Below, in pieces: positions 42,197-52,203 of a DNA stretch of 64,000 nt. Under the pieces are notes generated by a model, which was not told the DNA's origin, did not search any database, and saw only the letters and a list, made by a program, of their open reading frames with translations. The stretch comes from Demequina silvatica (GTDB lineage Bacteria; Actinomycetota; Actinomycetes; Actinomycetales; Demequinaceae), in the NCBI RefSeq assembly GCF_000971215.1, contig NZ_BBMA01000009.1, positions 1-64,000 on the forward strand, in the 5' to 3' direction. The first letter of the stretch is position 1. The number at the start of each line of letters is the position of its first letter. The position numbers and the translations under genes are program-made.

Positions 42197-42206
42197 GGAC
42201 GATGCG
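42197..42206 (+). repeat. Dispersed GGACGATGCG motif, intergenic copy
   Basis: An exact 10-mer between the tandem operator-like repeat and the stop of the second FMN reductase gene (42222). Confidence 0.7.
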
Positions 42207-42221
42207 CCGGCGAGGGCGCCG

Positions 42222-42968
42222 TCAGGCAGACGGGGCGCCGGTGGTGGAGTCGACGTGGGCCATCGCGAAGGTCGGGTCGCCGGTGATCACCAGGGGGTCG
42301 GCGGTGGTGATCGAGTCGACGAACGCCGGGATGCCGCTTGCGGGGCTCGGCGGAGCGGGCGCGCGCTCCGCGCGCACGGCGGCGACCGGGTCGGTGGGCA
42401 CGGCGGCGATCGGACCCGGCTCGGAGATCCGGGTGAGGTGCGCGACGTAGCCCGCGGTCGCGGCGAGCAGCGAGTGGGCGTGCGCGTCGAGGTCGGCGCT
42501 GTGGCAGCGGCCATGCGTGCTGAAGTCGGACGCCTGCACCGTGAGGGAGCGTTCGGGCTGGCCCATGACCTCCGCGCCCGCGTCCTTCAGGATGGTGCGT
42601 AGGTGGACCAGGGCCATGAAGCTTCCCGCACGCGGCGCAGCGGCACCGGCGATGACCACGGGCTTCCCCTCGAGCGCCGAGGGAGAGGCGTCCGCCCAGT
42701 CGATCATGTGCTTGAGCGCGCCGGGCACCGATCGCTCGTGCGTCGGGGTCACGATCAGCAGGCCGTCGACCGCGCCGATGGCCAGCTTCCACTCGAAGGC
42801 GGCGCGGGGCAGGGGTGCGTCCGTGTACGGCGCGTGCAGCGGCAGTTCAGGGGGGGTGAGCTCGACCAGCTGCGTGCCCTTCGGCGCGGCTGCATGCAGC
42901 AGCGAGGCGAGCAGACGGGTGGTGCGAGCCTGGGGCAGCTGGCCCAGCAGGAGACCGATGACCGGCAT
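42222..42968 (-). CDS. Second NAD(P)H-dependent FMN reductase-like protein
   Basis: A 248-residue paralog of the preceding reductase (IVTPTHERSVPGALKHMIDW; EGKPVVIAGAAAPRAGSF) with a C-terminal extension of about 60 residues, Ala/Pro-rich then DSITTADPLVITGDPTFAMAHVDS. ATG at 42968. It ends about 150 bp upstream of the other reductase. Confidence 0.82.
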   Translation of the reverse strand: MPVIGLLLGQLPQARTTRLLASLLHAAAPKGTQLVELTPPELPLHAPYTDAPLPRAAFEWKLAIGAVDGLLIVTPTHERSVPGALKHMIDWADASPSALEGKPVVIAGAAAPRAGSFMALVHLRTILKDAGAEVMGQPERSLTVQASDFSTHGRCHSADLDAHAHSLLAATAGYVAHLTRISEPGPIAAVPTDPVAAVRAERAPAPPSPASGIPAFVDSITTADPLVITGDPTFAMAHVDSTTGAPSA

Positions 42969-43069
42969 CTGGCGGTCCTTCCTCGACATCATCGAAGCGG
43001 TGGCAGTGCTCCCGCCCGGATGGCGATTGGGGTGGTGAACGCCCCAGGTGCGCCGCTTGTTCCCACCTG

Positions 43070-43819
43070 TCAATCAGGGAGCCCGCGCGCGAAGACCTCG
43101 ATGCCGTCGCGGAGCAGCTCGGCCGTCCCGTCGCCGTGCTTGTCATAGGTGGCGCGGAAGCGCGGGTCGTCGACGTACATCCGGCCCAGGCCTGGGTACG
43201 CGTCGCGACCGGGGGTCCAGAACAGCGACACCCACGCGTGGTGGCGCGCCACCAGCGCCTGCACCTCCTCGCCCGACGGGTCGGCGTCCTCGGCGGCGAG
43301 CCTCGCGAGGGCGCCCGCGATCGCCTCGTGCTCGGCGAGGTGGGCGCGCTGACCCTCGGCGCCGAGCCACTTCCAGGCGGCGTTCGACCCTTCCACCGCG
43401 AGGTCCCCCCAGCGCTCGCGCGCCTCGGGCTCGTATCGGCTGTGGTCGAATCCCTCGAACATGTCGTCGGTGCTCATGGGCAGTCCCTTCTCCAGGCGGG
43501 TGACGGTGCGCTCGACGGTCTCGGCGAGCGCGGCGAAGCGGTCGCGGCGGGTCAGCAGCGCGATGTGGTGGTCGCGCATGAGCGCGGCGGTGAGCGCGGG
43601 ATCGTCGGTGTCGACGATGCTCGCGACGGTCTCCAGCGGCACCTCGAGCTCGCGCAGCACCAGGATGTGCTGGAGGCGGAGCAGCTCGGCGTCGCCGTAG
43701 TGGCGGCGGCCGTCGTGCCCGGTCCACGCGGGGGAGAGCAGCCCGATCGCGTCGTAGTGGCGCAGCGTGCGGCTCGTCACTCCGGTGAGGCGTGCGACGG
43801 CGGAGATGTCGAGGTCCAT
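43070..43819 (-). CDS. MerR-family regulator with TipAS-like domain
   Basis: A 249-residue regulator: MerR winged helix (ISAVARLTGVTSRTLRHYDAIGLL), coiled coil to about residue 115, then a TipAS/antibiotic-recognition domain (YEPEARERWG; RHHAWVSLFW). Such proteins bind thiopeptide-like or other amphipathic drugs and activate transcription. The ATG at 43819 is supported by a MerR-type promoter ending 7 bp upstream, so the transcript is probably leaderless. Confidence 0.88.
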   Translation of the reverse strand: MDLDISAVARLTGVTSRTLRHYDAIGLLSPAWTGHDGRRHYGDAELLRLQHILVLRELEVPLETVASIVDTDDPALTAALMRDHHIALLTRRDRFAALAETVERTVTRLEKGLPMSTDDMFEGFDHSRYEPEARERWGDLAVEGSNAAWKWLGAEGQRAHLAEHEAIAGALARLAAEDADPSGEEVQALVARHHAWVSLFWTPGRDAYPGLGRMYVDDPRFRATYDKHGDGTAELLRDGIEVFARGLPD

Positions 43820-43826
43820 GCCGACC

Positions 43827-43857
43827 ACGGTAGAAGTTGACGCCGCGTCAACGTCAA
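43827..43857 (-). promoter_or_regulatory. Autoregulated MerR-type promoter
   Basis: On the minus strand, -35 TTGACG (43857-43852) and -10 TACCGT (43832-43827) are separated by 19 bp. The spacer contains the perfect dyad GTTGACG-CGG-CGTCAAC (43836-43852). Spacing and dyad fit DNA distortion by MerR proteins. Confidence 0.75.
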
Positions 43858-43892
43858 GCGGTCCGCCAGGGATCCGGGCGTAGCGTCGGGCC

Positions 43893-44294
43893 ATGGACTT
43901 CTCGATGGTCTCGCCGACAGCTGCCGAGTTCCGCGCGATCTACCTCGCCACGGGCTGGGGCGAGCCCACCGAGGAGCATTGCGCGCGTGCCCTCGAGGGC
44001 AGCTGGGCGGTGTGCTCGGTGCGCGACACCCAGGGCGCACTGGTCGGCGTCGGACGGATGATCTCCGACGGCGCGATGCACGCGTACGTCAACGAGATGA
44101 TCGTGCGCGAGGACGTGCGCGGCGCGGGGGTCGGCGCCGAGATCCTCCGCCGCCTGGTCGCGACCGCCAACGCGCGGGGCATCACGCAGATCCAGCTCTT
44201 CGCGGCGCGCGGCCGCGCCCCCTTCTATGCGCGCCATGGCTTCATCCCTCGCCCGGACGATGCGCCGGGCATGGAGATCCCGCCGGCGCAGTAG
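43893..44294 (+). CDS. GNAT-family N-acetyltransferase
   Basis: A 133-residue acetyltransferase with EMIVREDVRGAGVGAEILRRL (acetyl-CoA loop) and FYARHGFIPRPDDAPGMEI near the C-terminus. The small size and FYxxxGF ending fit the YhbS/ElaA-like subgroup. Substrate unknown. A motif copy (44255-44264) encodes PDDAPG near the C-terminus. Diverges from the MerR gene. Confidence 0.86.
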   Translation: MDFSMVSPTAAEFRAIYLATGWGEPTEEHCARALEGSWAVCSVRDTQGALVGVGRMISDGAMHAYVNEMIVREDVRGAGVGAEILRRLVATANARGITQIQLFAARGRAPFYARHGFIPRPDDAPGMEIPPAQ

Positions 44295-44374
44295 GTCTCG
44301 GGTCGGGTCCGCGAGCCCCCGCCCACGCGTCCCCGACCACCAGTCCGCGCGCTGCCACGGACCACGTGCACGCA

Positions 44375-44597
44375 CGCTCGCCGTTTTCATGCACTTTCGC
44401 ATGGTGCGGACGGGCAGCTGACTCGCCGCGGACGCGCCGCGGTGGCTCCTGGGGCGCGCGTGGGCCTCGACGGCACCACCCAGTCGCACGGAACGTTCGG
44501 ATCGACCGGAGATAACGGCCTTGGCCGGACGATGCGTCCGTCGCCGGCCGCCCCGCCGCGACGCGGGCGGCGCGAAAGTGCATGAAAACGGCGAGCG
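44375..44597. repeat. Element 1 bounded by perfect 26-bp inverted repeats
   Basis: Arms 44375-44400 and 44572-44597 are perfect inverted copies of a 26-mer (core TTTTCATGCACTTTCGC) and are identical to the arms of element 2 at 61248-61450. The 171-bp interior has CCGCGG-n5-CCGCGG (44426-44442), a dispersed motif (44527-44536) and a GC hairpin GCCGCCC/GGGCGGC (44547-44571) abutting the right arm. No convincing reading frame or target duplication. It fills most of the 408-bp gap between the GNAT gene and ilvD. It may be a MITE-like element, a structured RNA gene or a recombination site. Confidence 0.8.
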
Positions 44598-44632
44598 GCG
44601 CGACAGATGGGTGGGCGTGCCGAGCCGGCCGG

Positions 44633-44689
44633 CGCATCGTCCCTGCGTCCGTGTCCACGATGCGGCGACGGGGGACCCGCGCATCGTCC
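44633..44689 (-). repeat. Two dispersed motif copies upstream of ilvD
   Basis: Exact 10-mers at 44633-44642 and 44680-44689, both in the minus orientation with extensions CCGGCC and CGGGTC. They sit directly upstream of the ilvD start, leaving little room for a conventional promoter between them and the gene. Confidence 0.7.
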
Positions 44690-44702
44690 TACACTCGGCA
44701 AC

Positions 44703-46400
44703 ATGACGCAGACCCCCGACATCAAGCCCCGGTCGCGCCAGGTCACGGATGGCCTGGAGGCGACCGCGTCCCGCGGCATGCTCCGCGCGGTCGGTCTCGG
44801 TGATGACGACTTCGCGAAGCCGCAGATCGGCATCGCGTCCTCGTGGAACGAGATCACGCCCTGCAACCTCTCGCTCCAGCGCCTCGCGGCCGCGTCCAAG
44901 AACGGCGTCCACGCCGGCGGCGGCTACCCGCTCGAGTTCGGCACCATCTCCGTCTCCGACGGCATCTCGATGGGCCACGAGGGCATGCACTTCTCGCTGG
45001 TGTCGCGCGACCTCATCGCCGACTCGGTCGAGACGGTGATGATGGCCGAGCGCCTCGACGGCTCCGTGCTGCTGGCCGGCTGCGACAAGTCGCTGCCCGG
45101 CATGCTCATGGCCGCGGCCCGCCTGGACCTCGCGAGCGTGTTCCTCTACGCCGGCTCGATCATGCCCGGCCACGTCAAGCTCTCCGACGGCACCGAGAAG
45201 GACGTCACCATCATCGACGCCTTCGAGGCCGTGGGCGCCTGCGCCGCGGGCCTGATGTCCGAGGAGGACCGCCTCGCGATCGAGAAGGCGATCTGCCCCG
45301 GCGAGGGCGCGTGCGGCGGCATGTACACCGCCAACACCATGGCGTCCGTGGGCGAGGCCCTCGGCATGTCGATCCCCGGCTCCGCGGCCCCGCCGAGCGC
45401 CGACCGCCGCCGCGACTACTACGCCCACAAGTCGGGCGAGGCCGTGGTCAACATGCTCCGCCTCGGCATCACGGCGCGCGACATCATGACCAAGGAGGCG
45501 TTCGAGAACGCCATCGCGGTGGTCATGGCGTTCGGCGGCTCCACCAACGCCGTCCTCCACCTCCTCGCGATCGCGAACGAGGCCGAGGTCGACCTCACGC
45601 TCGACGACTTCGCGCGCGTCGCCGCCAAGGTGCCGCACCTGGGCGACCTCAAGCCGTTCGGCCAGTTCGTGATGAACGACGTCGACCGCGTGGGCGGCGT
45701 GCCCGCCGTCATGAAGACCCTGCTCGACGCGGGCCTCATGCACGGCAACGTCATGACCGTCACCGGCAAGACCCTCGCCGAGAACATGGACGAGCTCAAG
45801 CCCGCCAAGATCGACGGCCGCGTGGTCCGCGCGCTCAACAACCCGATCCACAAGTCGGGCGGCATCACCATCCTCAAGGGCTCGCTGGCCCCCGAGGGTG
45901 CCGTGGTGAAGTCCGCGGGCTTCGACAACGACGTGTTCGAGGCCACCGCCCGCGTGTTCGACCGCGAGCGTGCGGCGCTCGACGCGCTCGAGGCCGGCGA
46001 GATCCAGAAGGGTGACTGCGTGGTCATCCGCTACGAGGGCCCCAAGGGCGGCCCCGGCATGCGCGAGATGCTCGCCATCACCGCCGCGATCAAGGGCGCC
46101 GGCCTCGGCAAGGACGTCCTGCTCGTCACGGACGGCCGCTTCTCGGGCGGCACCACCGGCCTGTGCGTGGGTCACATCGCGCCCGAGGCGGTCGACGGCG
46201 GCCCCATCGCGTTCGTCCGGGACGGCGACAAGATCACCCTCGACGTGGCCAACGGCACGCTCGAGGTCCTGGTCCCCGCCGAGGAGCTCGAGGCGCGCAA
46301 GGAGGGGTGGGAGCCCATCCCCGCGCGCTTCACCAAGGGCGTGCTCGGCAAGTACCAGAAGCTGGTGGGCTCGGCGTCGAAGGGCGCCGTCCTCAGCTGA
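44703..46400 (+). CDS. ilvD: Dihydroxy-acid dehydratase
   Basis: A 565-residue FeS dehydratase, the third common step of isoleucine, valine and leucine synthesis. Cluster and metal motifs: [28 protein letters not shown] and [17 protein letters not shown] at 44703. Not contiguous with ilvBNC, which begins 2 kb downstream. Confidence 0.96.
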   Translation: MTQTPDIKPRSRQVTDGLEATASRGMLRAVGLGDDDFAKPQIGIASSWNEITPCNLSLQRLAAASKNGVHAGGGYPLEFGTISVSDGISMGHEGMHFSLVSRDLIADSVETVMMAERLDGSVLLAGCDKSLPGMLMAAARLDLASVFLYAGSIMPGHVKLSDGTEKDVTIIDAFEAVGACAAGLMSEEDRLAIEKAICPGEGACGGMYTANTMASVGEALGMSIPGSAAPPSADRRRDYYAHKSGEAVVNMLRLGITARDIMTKEAFENAIAVVMAFGGSTNAVLHLLAIANEAEVDLTLDDFARVAAKVPHLGDLKPFGQFVMNDVDRVGGVPAVMKTLLDAGLMHGNVMTVTGKTLAENMDELKPAKIDGRVVRALNNPIHKSGGITILKGSLAPEGAVVKSAGFDNDVFEATARVFDRERAALDALEAGEIQKGDCVVIRYEGPKGGPGMREMLAITAAIKGAGLGKDVLLVTDGRFSGGTTGLCVGHIAPEAVDGGPIAFVRDGDKITLDVANGTLEVLVPAEELEARKEGWEPIPARFTKGVLGKYQKLVGSASKGAVLS

Positions 46401-46412
46401 ACCCAGCGCTCA

Positions 46413-46450
46413 GGGGACGATGCACGGGTCGCGACCCGCGCATCGTCCCC
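46413..46450. terminator. ilvD terminator built from two dispersed motif copies
   Basis: A 19-bp stem with one mismatch. The left arm GGGGACGATGCACGGGTCG (46413-46431) pairs with the right arm ending CGCATCGTCCCC (46432-46450). It begins 13 bp after the ilvD stop and is followed by TTC. The mismatch is the A in the left copy (GATGCA). Confidence 0.8.
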
Positions 46451-46474
46451 TTCTGCTGTGTCAGGGTGGGACGC

Positions 46475-46765
46475 ATGAGCCACCCGATCGGACCGCTCGA
46501 CCACGCGTTCACCGCGCCCATCGGCGTCGAGGTCAAGGGCGAGACATGGGCGTGCGTGGAGATGCCCGGGTCCGCCGACTTCTTCGGCACGGGCAAGGCC
46601 GTGCGCGTCGACGCGGAGGTCGACGGCGTCGCGCTCGAGAACGTCGGGCTGATGGTGACCGGCACGGGCGGCCACATGCTCTCGCTCAACGCGAAGGTGC
46701 GGAAGCAGCTGGGCAAGGACGTCGGCGACCAGGTCGAGGTCCGGCTCACGCGCCGCCGCACGTAG
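46475..46765 (+). CDS. DUF1905 domain protein
   Basis: A 96-residue protein matching the DUF1905 small beta-barrel (ETWACVEMPGSADFFGTGKAVRVDAEVDG, LSLNAKVRKQLGKDVGDQVEVRL). Function unknown. ATG at 46475, just after the ilvD terminator. Confidence 0.78.
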   Translation: MSHPIGPLDHAFTAPIGVEVKGETWACVEMPGSADFFGTGKAVRVDAEVDGVALENVGLMVTGTGGHMLSLNAKVRKQLGKDVGDQVEVRLTRRRT

Positions 46766-46922
46766 TCGCGCCGGCTGCCCGTGCATCCCGCACCGCCGGT
46801 GTGGCGTGTACGGGCAGGTAGATGGGGACTGCTACGGTCTCGTCGGGCCTCGTGCCCGAGGGCCTCACGCGGGCGCCGCCGGAGGACGCGGGCGCCGCGC
46901 GTGGACATTCTGAGGGGGAAGC

Positions 46923-48341
46923 ATGACCACGTTCTATCCGGAGGGTTCCGAGCCGGAGGCCGCGGGCACCGCGGCAACGCCGGCGGCGGTCGAGAGCACC
47001 CCCGAGCAGGCCCCCGAGCAGGCCTTCGCGCCGGCCCCCGAGAGCGCGGACGTGGCGGACCCCGGTGCGCCGCGGACCCGCCGACGCGGACTCGTCATCG
47101 CCGGAGCTGCCTCGGGTGCGGTGGTGCTGGCGCTCGGCGCGGGTGCCGCATACCTCTATCTCAACCTCGGACGCGGCGCGACCAGCCCGCAGGGCGCGGT
47201 CGAGCGCCTCGTGAACGGCGCCGTCGACGGCAACCTGATCGCGGTCGGGGCGGCGATCTCGCCGTCGGAGCGGGACATGGCCCTGGCCATGGGCGATCGC
47301 GCCCGCGAGATGGTCGAGGCGACCCTCCCCGAGCCCGAGGTCACGGCGTCCGCACAGGTCGACTTCACAGCGATCCTCGACGCCGTCGAGGTCTCGGTCG
47401 CGGACGTCGAGTACGTCACCGAGGACGTCGTCGAGGGTGTGTCCCTGGTGCGGGTCGAGGCCGGCACGGTCACCGCCGACGTGGACAAGGCGCCCTTCGT
47501 GGACGCCGTGATGGAGCAGCTCGAGGCGAGCGGTGCGACCGCCTTCGAGGACCTCGGCTACGACGACGCGATGCTCGACGAGGCGCGCGCCGAGCTCGGG
47601 ACGTGGGTCGACGAGACCTTCCCGTGGACGTTCGACATCGCGGAGGAGGTCTCCGGCTGGCAGGAATCGGACGCGGTCCCGACCGACGCGTCCCCCATCG
47701 CCTTCATGACGGTCGAGGAGGGCGGTTGGTACGTCAGCCCCCTGCTCACGGTCGCCGAGGCCGCGGCCTCCGCGAACCTCGAGCCGGGCGATCGCGGCAC
47801 CGCGATCGCGGACGCCGTGGCCTTCGCGACCCCGGAGGAGGCCGCCACCGGCACCGCCGCTGCGGTCGAGGAGTTCTTCGCGACCGGCGACGCCGCCACG
47901 CTCGCCGCGGTGCTGCCGCTGCCCGAGCGCCGCATCGTGTCGCTCTACGGCGAGGCCGTCCTGCGCGACGCGACCCCCCTGCCCGCGGTCGCCCTCGACG
48001 TCACGGAGGTCGCGGCGACCGTCGACGGCGACGTCGCGTCCGCCGAGCTGGTCGCGTTCGACTTCAGCTTCGACCTCCAGGACGGTATGACCGCACCGAC
48101 GTCCGGCACCTACCGACAGGGCTGCGTCACGGCGGACGGCGCCGGCGAGATCTGCGTCGCGGATATCCCGATGGTCGGTCAGACCGGCATCGACGACATC
48201 AGCGTGACGCTGATGCGCGAGGGCGACGGCTGGCTGATGAGCCCGACCATGACTCTCGTGGACTACTCGGTCCGCGTCTCCGCGGCCTACAGCGAGATGC
48301 TGGAGGACGGGAGCCTCGACGGCCTGCTCATGGGGGAGTGA
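46923..48341 (+). CDS. Membrane-anchored extracellular protein
   Basis: A 472-residue protein: acidic Pro/Ala/Glu-rich cytoplasmic N-terminus (about 1-50), RTRRRG, a single helix at about 57-80, then a large acidic extracellular domain with NTF2-like features (SPQGAVERLVNGAVDGNL; AAVEEFFATGDAATLAAVLP). No enzyme motif seen. It lies between the DUF1905 gene and the ilvB leader. Confidence 0.7.
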   Translation: MTTFYPEGSEPEAAGTAATPAAVESTPEQAPEQAFAPAPESADVADPGAPRTRRRGLVIAGAASGAVVLALGAGAAYLYLNLGRGATSPQGAVERLVNGAVDGNLIAVGAAISPSERDMALAMGDRAREMVEATLPEPEVTASAQVDFTAILDAVEVSVADVEYVTEDVVEGVSLVRVEAGTVTADVDKAPFVDAVMEQLEASGATAFEDLGYDDAMLDEARAELGTWVDETFPWTFDIAEEVSGWQESDAVPTDASPIAFMTVEEGGWYVSPLLTVAEAAASANLEPGDRGTAIADAVAFATPEEAATGTAAAVEEFFATGDAATLAAVLPLPERRIVSLYGEAVLRDATPLPAVALDVTEVAATVDGDVASAELVAFDFSFDLQDGMTAPTSGTYRQGCVTADGAGEICVADIPMVGQTGIDDISVTLMREGDGWLMSPTMTLVDYSVRVSAAYSEMLEDGSLDGLLMGE

Positions 48342-48385
48342 GGGGACGGTGCGCGGGGACCGCCCCGCGCACCCCTCGCCCGCCG

Positions 48386-48420
48386 TCTCACTATCCAAGA
48401 TGGTGAACCACGATGTGAGA
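48386..48420 (+). promoter_or_regulatory. Candidate TCTCAC-type operator upstream of ilvB
   Basis: TCTCAC (48386-48391) with GATGGTGA downstream and CACGATGTGAGA (48409-48420) are partly symmetric half sites, related to TCTCACGATGTGGGA before leuB (57242-57256). They lie 16-50 bp upstream of the ilvB -35 box. This resembles control of both operons by an IclR-type NdgR/LtbR protein; the regulator itself is not in the window. Confidence 0.5.
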
Positions 48421-48435
48421 TTACTTGTCCGTATG

Positions 48436-48465
48436 GTGACACCCGCCCCGACCCGGGCGTAGAGT
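48436..48465 (+). promoter_or_regulatory. Promoter of the ilvBNC leader
   Basis: GTGACA (48436-48441) and TAGAGT (48460-48465) with an 18-bp spacer. The expected start point falls at about 48472-48473, on or beside the leader peptide ATG, so the leader mRNA is probably leaderless. Confidence 0.62.
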
Positions 48466-48472
48466 CGCATCC

Positions 48473-48523
48473 ATGCAGACGATCCTTGTACGAGTTATCT
48501 GGCGCGCGGACCGCGACCGGTAG
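48473..48523 (+). CDS. ilvB leader peptide
   Basis: A 16-codon frame, [16 protein letters not shown]. Five of residues 4-9 are Ile, Leu or Val, and they use codons rare in this genome (CTT, GTA, GTT). It sits between the promoter and the ilvB start and is followed by a hairpin with a T-rich tail, the layout of transcription attenuation by branched-chain aminoacyl-tRNA supply. Confidence 0.75.
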   Translation: MQTILVRVIWRADRDR

Positions 48524-48545
48524 CCCCGAACTCGTCCGCGCGCTG

Positions 48546-48577
48546 ACCCCGACGCCACCTGGCCGAGGGGTTTCTTC
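48546..48577 (+). terminator. Candidate attenuator hairpin of ilvBNC
   Basis: ACCCC (48546-48550) pairs with GGGGT (48567-48571), with an inner GCC/GGC, followed by TTTCTTC. A second stem GAGGCGG/CCGCCTC lies at 48582-48604 just before the ribosome site and could be a further control structure. Confidence 0.5.
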
Positions 48578-48626
48578 ATGCGAGGCGGACGCAGGGACCG
48601 CCTCCCCCCACCGATCAGGAGAGAAG

Positions 48627-50498
48627 ATGGCTCAGATCCAGGCCAAGCCGGGCGTCCCGGCCGCCCGCATCGCCCGCCAGGCCCCGAGCGCCCCGTCGCT
48701 CGCGCGGCCCACGCCGCAGTCGAACCCCGATCCGTCGCTCAACGGCGTCGAGATGACGGGCGCGCAGGCGATCATCCGCGCGCTCGAGTGCGCGGGTGCG
48801 ACGGACGTCTTCGGCCTTCCCGGCGGCGCCATCCTCCCCACCTACGACCCGCTGATGGACTCGCAGAAGCTGCGCCACATCCTGGTGCGCCACGAGCAGG
48901 GCGCGGGCCACGCGGCGCAGGGCTACGCCCACGCGACCGGCAAGGTGGGCGTCTGCATCGCCACGTCCGGCCCGGGCGCGACCAACCTGGTCACCCCCAT
49001 CGCGGACGCCAACATGGACTCGATCCCCATGGTCGCCATCACCGGCCAGGTGGGCGCCGCCATGATCGGCACGGACGCCTTCCAGGAGGCGGACATCGTG
49101 GGCATCACCGCGCCCATCACCAAGCACAACGTGCTGGTGACGGACCCGGCGGAGATCCCCCGCGCGATCGCCGAGGCGTTCTACATCGCGAGCCACGGCC
49201 GTCCCGGCCCGGTGCTGGTCGACATCGCGAAGTCCGCTCAGCAGGCGAAGACCACCTTCCAGTGGCCCGGCCGCATCGAGCTGCCCGGCTTCAACGCGGG
49301 CGTGCGCCCGCACCAGAAGACGGTGCAGGAGGCCGCGCGCCTGCTCGCGACCGCGCGTCGCCCCGTGCTGTACGTGGGCGGCGGCGTGATCCGCTCCGGC
49401 GCGAGCGCCGGCCTGCGCAAGCTCACCGACCTGTCCGGCGCGGCCGTGGTCACCACGCTGATGGCGCGCGGCGCGCTGCCCGACAGCCACCCGCAGCACC
49501 TGGGCATGCCCGGCATGCACGGCACCGTCCCCGCGGTGGCGGCGCTTCAGAAGGCCGACCTCATCGTCGCCCTGGGCGCCCGCTTCGACGACCGCGTCAC
49601 CGGCAACCTCGACAGCTTCGCCCCGCACGCGACCATCGTCCACGCGGACATCGACCCCGCGGAGATCGGCAAGAACCGCGCCGTGGACGTGCCGATCGTC
49701 GGCGACCTCAAGGAGGTCTTCGAGGCGCTGGTCCCTGCCCTCGCGGAGGAGCAGGCCCGCCACGGCCAGCCCGACCTCGAGGCCTGGTGGGCGCAGCTCG
49801 ACGACTGGCGCACCACGTACGCGCTGGGCTACACGCCCACGCACGACGGCCTGTCGAGCCCTCAGCACGTCATCCAGCGCCTGGGCGAGCTCAACGACCC
49901 CGAGAGCACCATCTACACCTCGGGCGTGGGCCAGCACCAGATGTGGGCCAGCCAGTTCATCAAGTACGAGCGCCCCAACACCTGGATCAACTCCGGCGGC
50001 CTCGGCACCATGGGCTTCTCGGTGCCCGCCGCGATGGGCGCCCAGGTGGGCGCGCCCGACCAGACGGTGTGGGCGATCGACGGCGACGGCTGCTTCCAGA
50101 TGACCAACCAGGAGCTGGTCACCTGCGCCATCAACGAGATCCCCATCAAGGTCGCGCTGATCAACAACTCGTCCCTGGGCATGGTCCGCCAGTGGCAGAC
50201 CCTGTTCTACGAGGGCCGCTACTCGAACACGGACCTCCACACCGGCCACGGCACGCGCCGCGTCCCCGACTTCGTCAAGCTGGCCGACGCGATGGGCTGC
50301 GTGGGCCTGCGCTGCGAGTCCGACGCGGACGTCGACGCGACCATCAAGCGCGCCAACGAGATCGACGACCAGCCCGTGGTCGTGGACTTCACCGTGTCGC
50401 GCGACGCGATGGTGTGGCCCATGGTCGCCGCCGGCACCAGCAACGACGAGATCCAGTACGCCCAGGGCATCGCGCCCCGGTGGGACCGGGAGGACTGA
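48627..50498 (+). CDS. ilvB: Acetolactate synthase large subunit
   Basis: A 623-residue ThDP enzyme making acetolactate or acetohydroxybutyrate. ThDP site: [14 protein letters not shown] with the catalytic Glu, and GDGCFQM...[15 protein letters not shown]-binding middle domain ([11 protein letters not shown]). ATG at 48627 follows AGGAGAG. First gene of ilvBNC; ilvN begins 5 bp after its stop. Confidence 0.96.
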   Translation: MAQIQAKPGVPAARIARQAPSAPSLARPTPQSNPDPSLNGVEMTGAQAIIRALECAGATDVFGLPGGAILPTYDPLMDSQKLRHILVRHEQGAGHAAQGYAHATGKVGVCIATSGPGATNLVTPIADANMDSIPMVAITGQVGAAMIGTDAFQEADIVGITAPITKHNVLVTDPAEIPRAIAEAFYIASHGRPGPVLVDIAKSAQQAKTTFQWPGRIELPGFNAGVRPHQKTVQEAARLLATARRPVLYVGGGVIRSGASAGLRKLTDLSGAAVVTTLMARGALPDSHPQHLGMPGMHGTVPAVAALQKADLIVALGARFDDRVTGNLDSFAPHATIVHADIDPAEIGKNRAVDVPIVGDLKEVFEALVPALAEEQARHGQPDLEAWWAQLDDWRTTYALGYTPTHDGLSSPQHVIQRLGELNDPESTIYTSGVGQHQMWASQFIKYERPNTWINSGGLGTMGFSVPAAMGAQVGAPDQTVWAIDGDGCFQMTNQELVTCAINEIPIKVALINNSSLGMVRQWQTLFYEGRYSNTDLHTGHGTRRVPDFVKLADAMGCVGLRCESDADVDATIKRANEIDDQPVVVDFTVSRDAMVWPMVAAGTSNDEIQYAQGIAPRWDRED

Positions 50499-50503
50499 CC
50501 CCC

Positions 50504-51025
50504 ATGACCAAGCACACGCTCTCCGTGCTCGTGGAGAACAAGCCCGGCGTGCTCGCGCGCGTCGCGGGCCTGTTCTCGCGCCGCGCGTTCAACATCCACT
50601 CGCTCGCGGTCGGTCAGACCGAGCACCCGGAGATCTCGCGCATCACCGTGGTGGTCGACGTCGACGAGCTCCCGCTCGAGCAGGTCACCAAGCAGCTCAA
50701 CAAGCTGGTGCACGTGCTCAAGATCGTCGAGCTCGAGCAGGGCCGTTCGGTCCAGCGCGACCTGCTGCTCGTCAAGGTGCGCGCCGACGCGCGCCAGCGC
50801 ACCGACGTCCTCCAGATCGTGGACCTGTTCCGCGCCCACGTGGTCGACGTCTCCACCGACTCCGTGGTCATCGAGGCCGTCGGCACGCCCGACAAGCTCG
50901 AGGCCCTCCTCGCGGCGCTCGCCCCGCACGACGTCCGCGAGATCGTCCAGTCCGGCACCGTCGCCATCGGCCGCGGCGCCCGCTCCATCACGGAGCGCGC
51001 GCTCGACCGCGTCGCCACCGCCTAG
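50504..51025 (+). CDS. ilvN: Acetolactate synthase small subunit
   Basis: A 173-residue regulatory subunit with an N-terminal ACT domain (LSVLVENKPGVLARVAGLFSRR, FNIHSLAVG) that binds valine and feeds back on IlvB. C-terminal activation domain present. Full length. Confidence 0.95.
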   Translation: MTKHTLSVLVENKPGVLARVAGLFSRRAFNIHSLAVGQTEHPEISRITVVVDVDELPLEQVTKQLNKLVHVLKIVELEQGRSVQRDLLLVKVRADARQRTDVLQIVDLFRAHVVDVSTDSVVIEAVGTPDKLEALLAALAPHDVREIVQSGTVAIGRGARSITERALDRVATA

Positions 51026-52144
<1,119 letters not shown>

Positions 52145-52165
52145 TCCGGCTCACCTGAGCGACGC

Positions 52166-52197
52166 GAAGGGGAGGTCCCGTCAGGGGCCTCCCCTTC
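52166..52197. terminator. Bidirectional terminator between ilvC and the AfsR-like gene
   Basis: A 10-bp perfect stem GAAGGGGAGG (52166-52175) with CCTCCCCTTC (52188-52197) between two convergent stop codons. Confidence 0.8.
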
Positions 52198-52203
52198 GTC
52201 GTG

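Noticed and set aside
44242..44658. Minus-strand frame across element 1 (contains VFMHF and KVHENGE)
   Set aside because: These peptides are the translation of the two inverted-repeat arms, not a protein signal.
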